Below are positions 60,038-64,000 of a DNA stretch of 64,000 nucleotides, piece after piece; position 1 is the first letter of the stretch, and each line of letters begins with the position of its first letter. A program made the position numbers and the translations under genes. The stretch comes from CAVVGB01 sp963747715. GTDB lineage: Bacteria; Actinomycetota; Thermoleophilia; Gaiellales; Gaiellaceae. The DNA is taken from assembly GCA_963747715.1 (NCBI GenBank), contig CAVVGB010000007.1, positions 1 through 64,000 on the forward strand, in the 5' to 3' direction. The notes beneath the pieces were generated by a model. The model saw only the letters and a program-made list of their open reading frames with translations. It did not search any database and had not been told where the DNA came from.

Positions 60038-61941
60038 CCGCTGGCGATGAGAAAGACGACTGCCATCAGTGCGAGGCCGCCTGCGAGCGCCAGCGCGTAC
60101 GAGCGGACGAGTCCGGTCTGCGCTTGTGCCACACGCGAGCCGACGGTGCGAACGCCGTCGCCGAGACCACGGAGCGAACGCAGGAAGACCGGCTCCTCGA
60201 CGAAGCGGGTGCTGACAACGGCAACGCGGTCAGAGGGCTCGTAGAGCGCCGCCTGGTAGGCCTCGTCGAAGTAGAACTTGTGCTCGAGGGTCCGCACGGC
60301 CCAGGGGTAGCGCTGCCGGGTCTCCTCCGGGACGCGGCCTCGGCGCCCCCACCAGCGGTGCGCGAGCGCGATGCCGGTGAGCGAGAGTGCGAGCGCGGCG
60401 AGTGCCGAGAAGAGGGCGGTCGCTCCGCTCGCCTCCTCGATCGATTCGGCCACCGGATGGAGCCAGTCGTCGACGCCGTTCCAAAGGCCCGGGACCTGGA
60501 CGAAGCCGCCGATGACAGCGAGCACGGTGAGTATCGCCACCGGCCAGAACATCGCGAGGCCTCCCTCGTACTGCCGGCGATGGAGATGCTCGCTCACCCA
60601 GACGGAGCGGTCGCCGTGAAAGACGATGAAGAAGAGACGGAACGTGTAGAGCGCGGTCAGGAACGCACCGGCCGCGGCCGCTCCCCACAGGATCCAGCCG
60701 AGCGTGCCGGCGTTGGCTGCGCTCGCGAGGATCGCGTCCTTCGAGAAGAACCCGGAGAACGGCGGCACGGCTGCAAGCGCGAGAGCTCCGGCGAGGAACG
60801 CCTTGTGCGTGAGCGGGAGGTCTCGCGCGAGCCCTCCCATCTTGCGGATGTCCTGCTCGTCCGAGAGCGCGTGGATGACGATCCCCGCCGCCATGAAGAG
60901 CAGGGCCTTGAAGAAGGCGTGCGTCATCAGGTGGAACATGCCGGCGCCGTATGCGCCGAGGCCCACGCCGACGAACATGTAGCCGATCTGGCTCATCGTC
61001 GAGTAGGCGATCACGCGCTTGATGTCGACCTGGACGAGCGCGATGAGCCCGGCCATGAGCAACGTGACGGCACCGAGAACAGCTGCGAGATCGTGGATCG
61101 CCGGCGCGAGCTCGAAGAGGACGTTTGTGCGCGCGATCAGGTAGACGCCCGCCGTCACCATCGTGGCGGCGTGGATGAGCGCGCTGACCGGCGTCGGGCC
61201 CTCCATCGCGTCGGGGAGCCACGTGTGCAGCGGTACCTGCGCCGACTTGGCGACCGCTCCGCCGAGGAGGCCGAGCGCGATGAGGACGGCCACGGTGCTC
61301 GACTCGTCGATGGCTTCCGGCGCGCGTGAAAAGACGGTCTCGAAGTCGAGCGCGCCGACGTGCTGGATGAGCAGGAAGAGGGCGAGTGCGAACGTCGCGT
61401 CGCCGAAGGCGTTCACGATGAACGCCTTCTTGCCTGCTTCGACCGCGGTCCTACGGAAGTGCCAGAAGTTGATGAGGAGGTACGAGGACAGGCCGACCAT
61501 CCCCCAGCCGGCGAGGAGGAGAAGCAGGTTGCCGGACTGGACGAGGAGCAACATCGAGAAGACGAACAGCGCCTTGTAGGCGTGGTAGCGCCGCTCCTCC
61601 TCGTCGCCGTGCATGTAGCCGATCGCGTACGACAGGATGAGAAAGCCGACCCCCGAGACGATGAGCATCATGAAGACGGAGAGCGGGTCGACCGCGATCT
61701 CCATCCCGAAACGAAGGTCACCCGCCGAGAGCCACGTCCACAGGGTCGAGAAGTGCTCGCGCTCCTCCGGCTCCTCCGAGAGGAGACGCACGAACACGAC
61801 GACCGAGCAGATGAACGAGACGAGCGTTGCACCCGCGGCGAGGAGCCCCGCCTGAAACCGGCTGATGCGCATGCCGGCGAGCGCAATCGCGACGACCGCG
61901 GCCGCCGGCGCGAAGAGCGCGATCCAGGCGGCCGGTATCAC
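60034..61941 (-). CDS. nuoL: NADH-quinone oxidoreductase subunit L
   Basis: A 635-residue subunit, the normal size, with about 16 helices including the C-terminal extension and lateral helix. WGMVGLSSYLLINFWHFRRTAVEAGKKAFIVNAFGDATFALAL is followed by AVAKSAQVPLHTWLPDAMEGPTPVSALIHAATMVTAGVYLIAR, with the conserved Lys and His residues. VDIKRVIAYSTMSQIGYMFVGVG and FKALLFMAAGIVIHALSDEQDIRKMGGL are also clear. The ATG overlaps the nuoK stop and the stop overlaps the nuoM start. Confidence 0.95.
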   Translation of the reverse strand: MIPAAWIALFAPAAAVVAIALAGMRISRFQAGLLAAGATLVSFICSVVVFVRLLSEEPEEREHFSTLWTWLSAGDLRFGMEIAVDPLSVFMMLIVSGVGFLILSYAIGYMHGDEEERRYHAYKALFVFSMLLLVQSGNLLLLLAGWGMVGLSSYLLINFWHFRRTAVEAGKKAFIVNAFGDATFALALFLLIQHVGALDFETVFSRAPEAIDESSTVAVLIALGLLGGAVAKSAQVPLHTWLPDAMEGPTPVSALIHAATMVTAGVYLIARTNVLFELAPAIHDLAAVLGAVTLLMAGLIALVQVDIKRVIAYSTMSQIGYMFVGVGLGAYGAGMFHLMTHAFFKALLFMAAGIVIHALSDEQDIRKMGGLARDLPLTHKAFLAGALALAAVPPFSGFFSKDAILASAANAGTLGWILWGAAAAGAFLTALYTFRLFFIVFHGDRSVWVSEHLHRRQYEGGLAMFWPVAILTVLAVIGGFVQVPGLWNGVDDWLHPVAESIEEASGATALFSALAALALSLTGIALAHRWWGRRGRVPEETRQRYPWAVRTLEHKFYFDEAYQAALYEPSDRVAVVSTRFVEEPVFLRSLRGLGDGVRTVGSRVAQAQTGLVRSYALALAGGLALMAVVFLIASG

Positions 61942-62246
61942 CCGCGCAATGACGTCAGCTTGTCGACGTCGAGCTCGGCGCGCAGACGCGACATCGCCAC
62001 GATCAGGCCGAGCCCGATGACCGCCTCGGCTGCCGCGACGACCATCACCGTGAGCGCGAAGATCTGGCCGTCACCGTCGCCGAGCTGGCGCGAGTACGCG
62101 ATCAGCACGAGGTTGCCGGCGTTGAGCATGATCTCGAGCGCGAGCAGGATGATCAGCGGGCTGCGCCGGATCAGGACGCCGAGCGCTCCGGTCGCGAAGA
62201 GCAGGACCGAGAGGACGAGGTAGGCCGCGATGCCGGGCCCGTTCAC
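61938..62246 (-). CDS. nuoK: NADH-quinone oxidoreductase subunit K
   Basis: A 102-residue subunit with three membrane helices. The conserved Glu residues are in LLALEIMLNAGNLVLIAYS (helix 2) and VAAAEAVIGLGLIVAM (helix 3), both needed for proton pumping. GTG 62246 overlaps the nuoJ stop (GTGA). Longer frames that continue upstream are antisense or shadow. Confidence 0.93.
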   Translation of the reverse strand: MNGPGIAAYLVLSVLLFATGALGVLIRRSPLIILLALEIMLNAGNLVLIAYSRQLGDGDGQIFALTVMVVAAAEAVIGLGLIVAMSRLRAELDVDKLTSLRG

Positions 62247-62788
62247 CGCGCTCCTCTTTCGGCGCGCTCTTCGGCCGGCACGGTCGATCCCAGGATGACG
62301 CCGCCGATGGCGGCGATCAACAGGACGATCGAGGTCACCTCGAACGCCAGCAGATGGTCGCTCAGAAAGAGCCGCCCGATCTCTGCAGGCGTGCCGAATC
62401 CGTCCTGGATGTCCGCGACGTCGCTCAAACTGTCGCCTGCTGTCAGCGCGATCACGACAACGATCTCGACGGCGATCGCGCCGGCCGCGACGAGCGCCGC
62501 GAAGCTTTGCCAGCTCGGTCCTCCCGCCCACGGCGTGTCCGCGCGGCCGCCGAGGTACGCGATCACGAAGAGGAACATGACGACGATCGCGCCGGCATAG
62601 ACGAGCACTTGCGCGGCAGCGACGAACTCCGCCGCGAGCAGGAGGTAGAGGACGGCGAGCGAGGCGAGGTTCCCGATCAGCGCGAGCGCGCTGTAGAACG
62701 GGTTGGCGAAGAGAACGACGGCGAGCCCGGATGACAGGAGCGCCATGGCCGCCACTACCCAGACCACCCAGACGAGCACGTCCCCCAT
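62243..62788 (-). CDS. nuoJ: NADH-quinone oxidoreductase subunit J
   Basis: A 181-residue subunit with five membrane helices. AAMALLSSGLAVVLFANPFYSALALIGNLASLAVLYLLLAAEFVAAAQVLVYAGAIVVMFLFVI is summarised here as the typical NuoJ core; key parts are NPFYSAL, AEFVAAAQVLVYAGAI and VMFLFVI. ATG 62788 overlaps the nuoI stop (ATGA), and the stop overlaps nuoK. Confidence 0.92.
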   Translation of the reverse strand: MGDVLVWVVWVVAAMALLSSGLAVVLFANPFYSALALIGNLASLAVLYLLLAAEFVAAAQVLVYAGAIVVMFLFVIAYLGGRADTPWAGGPSWQSFAALVAAGAIAVEIVVVIALTAGDSLSDVADIQDGFGTPAEIGRLFLSDHLLAFEVTSIVLLIAAIGGVILGSTVPAEERAERGAR

Positions 62789-63282
62789 CAGCTCTCCGCC
62801 TTCCATGCCGGGATCGGCGTGTCGTACAGGTCGCGGTCGGCGACGGGCATGCGCTTGATCGGCTCGGCCAGCAGCATGTCCTTCGTGTAGATGAGGTCGT
62901 CGCGCGAGTACTCGGAGATCTCGTACTCCGCCTCGAGCGTGATCGCGTCGAAGGGGCAGGCCAGCTCGCAGTAGCCGCAGAAGATGCAGCGCGAAAGGTT
63001 GATCTCGTAGATACGCGCGAAGCGCTCGCCCGCCGAGACGCGCGCGTCCGGCGTGTTCTCGGCAGCAACGACTCGAATGCAGTCGGCGGGGCAGGCGGCC
63101 GCACAGAGGGAGCAGCCGACGCATTTCTCGAGCCCGTTCTCGTGCCGCCACAGGCGGTGGCGCCCTCGGAAGCGCGGGTAGACCGGCCGCTTGTACTCGG
63201 GGTACTGCTGCGTGATCGGCTTCTTGAAGATCTGCCGGAACGTGACGGCGAAGCCCTTGAGGCTGTCGAGCGGCTGCGGCAT
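62788..63282 (-). CDS. nuoI: NADH-quinone oxidoreductase subunit I (two [4Fe-4S] clusters)
   Basis: A 164-residue ferredoxin-like subunit carrying clusters N6a and N6b. The two motifs are [15 protein letters not shown] and [15 protein letters not shown], both complete CxxCxxCxxxCP sets. The N-terminal membrane-associated helix ([23 protein letters not shown]) contacts NuoH. ATG 63282 is preferred because GGGGAG lies 8 bases upstream; a GTG nine bases earlier would overlap that sequence. A 55-base gap separates it from nuoH. Confidence 0.95.
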   Translation of the reverse strand: MPQPLDSLKGFAVTFRQIFKKPITQQYPEYKRPVYPRFRGRHRLWRHENGLEKCVGCSLCAAACPADCIRVVAAENTPDARVSAGERFARIYEINLSRCIFCGYCELACPFDAITLEAEYEISEYSRDDLIYTKDMLLAEPIKRMPVADRDLYDTPIPAWKAES

Positions 63283-63337
63283 CAGCGGCACTCCCCGTGC
63301 GAGCAGATCGTGCGAGATGTGAGGAAGGGGAGTGCCA

Positions 63338-64000
63338 TCAAATCGCCACGACGAGGACGGCCGTCAGGACGGCGTTGAGCGTCGCGACGGGTAGGAGCAC
63401 CTTCCAGCCGAAGCGCATGAGCTGGTCGTAGCGCAGGCGCGGAAGGGTCGCGCGCAGCCACATGAACACGAAGATGAGAGCAACGAGCTTGAGCACGAAC
63501 CAGAGCGGGCCGGGCAGGAAGGGGCCGCCCCAGCCGCCGAAGAAAAGCGTCACGGCGAGCCCCGAGAGCGTGATCATGTTGATGTACTCGGCCGTCGAGA
63601 AGAGGCCGAAGCGCATTCCGCTGTACTCGGTGTGATACCCGGCGACGAGCTCCGTCTCGGCCTCAGGAAGATCGAACGGCGGCCGGTTCGTCTCGGCGAC
63701 GCCGGCGATGAGGAAGATGACGAGCCCAACGAACTGCGGCACTGCGTACCAGATGGTCTCCTGCTGCGCGAGGGCGATGTCGACGAGCGAGAGCGACTGC
63801 GCCATGATCACGACGCCGAGGACCGAGAGAGCGAGCGAGACCTCGTACGAGACGAGCTGCGCGGCCGTGCGCATTGAGCCGAGCAACGAGTACTTCGACT
63901 CGCTCGCCCAGCCACCGACGAGAAACGCGTAGATGCCGATGGCGCCGAGCGCGAAGACCAGGACGAGGCCGATGGACACGTCGGCGACCCAGCCGGTGAC
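63338..64000 (-). CDS. nuoH: NADH-quinone oxidoreductase subunit H, C-terminal part (5' cut by window edge)
   Basis: The frame is open to the right edge, giving the last 220 residues of NuoH (about 400 expected). Conserved parts are [30 protein letters not shown], the quinone-channel loop [36 protein letters not shown], and [26 protein letters not shown]. NuoH links the quinone site to the membrane arm. The nuoA-G genes would be expected further right, outside the window. Confidence 0.95.
   Translation of the reverse strand, partial: VTGWVADVSIGLVLVFALGAIGIYAFLVGGWASESKYSLLGSMRTAAQLVSYEVSLALSVLGVVIMAQSLSLVDIALAQQETIWYAVPQFVGLVIFLIAGVAETNRPPFDLPEAETELVAGYHTEYSGMRFGLFSTAEYINMITLSGLAVTLFFGGWGGPFLPGPLWFVLKLVALIFVFMWLRATLPRLRYDQLMRFGWKVLLPVATLNAVLTAVLVVAI

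Overview
The window is a high-GC (roughly 70 percent by eye), densely packed bacterial chromosome segment. It carries about 70 protein genes, many starting with GTG and joined by 4-base ATGA/GTGA stop-start overlaps, and two tRNAs. There is no rRNA, transposase, integrase, prophage or CRISPR array. The gene content (ParB, BFN-domain protein, an MtrAB/LpqB-like operon, TreT plus OtsA, RarA, DUF1385, YhaM-like protein, complex I) suggests an actinobacterium, possibly of the class Thermoleophilia. That placement is inference from content and style; no 16S gene is present.

Layout. 0-1.4 kb: end of parB, a small unknown gene, tRNA-Ile, BFN protein. 1.35-5.05 kb (minus): operon of B12/metal-type binding lipoprotein, HAD hydrolase, PLP transsulfuration enzyme, CPBP protease, chorismate mutase. 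5.1-10.5 kb (plus): MscS channel, class A PBP with a calcium-binding tail, GT-C mannosyltransferase, MoeA. 10.5-14.9 kb: M28-like membrane protein, a two-component system and a LAGLIDADG gene. 15-20.5 kb: HtrA, orphan DNA methylase, RsbW-like kinase, two trehalose synthases. 20.5-27.2 kb: MoaC-MogA-UbiA-CcmABCD-HemCD-SAM hydrolase-methyltransferase, apparently one long operon for molybdopterin, quinone, cytochrome c and haem. 27.4-36.2 kb: purine permease, membrane proteins, second UbiA, tRNA-Phe, arginase-family enzyme, RarA, M20 peptidase, DUF1385, nicotinate phosphoribosyltransferase. 36.2-40 kb: FtsH-like protease, VOC epimerase, sigma factor, divergent YchF. 40-40.5 kb: a divergent pair of an ArsR repressor and a 20-residue Cys-rich metallothionein-like peptide. 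40.5-52.4 kb: SDR, YhaM-like nuclease, DUF1015, IMPase, then a minus-strand RR-HK-GerMN-sigma-GNAT operon, Mrp and small enzymes. 52.4-57.1 kb (minus): class III cyclase, FAD oxidoreductase, cyclic-nucleotide-binding protein, disulfide-oxidoreductase-like flavoprotein. 57.1-64 kb (minus): nuoN-M-L-K-J-I and partial nuoH.

A strong technical feature is that at least 14 genes are split by single-base frameshifts. Nearly all are net +1 and many lie in or next to short C or G runs, which looks like residual consensus insertion error rather than gene decay. I annotate these as single genes and give the break points. The most interesting biology is the ArsR-Cys-rich peptide module at 40.04-40.50 kb, where one inverted repeat overlaps both predicted promoters.
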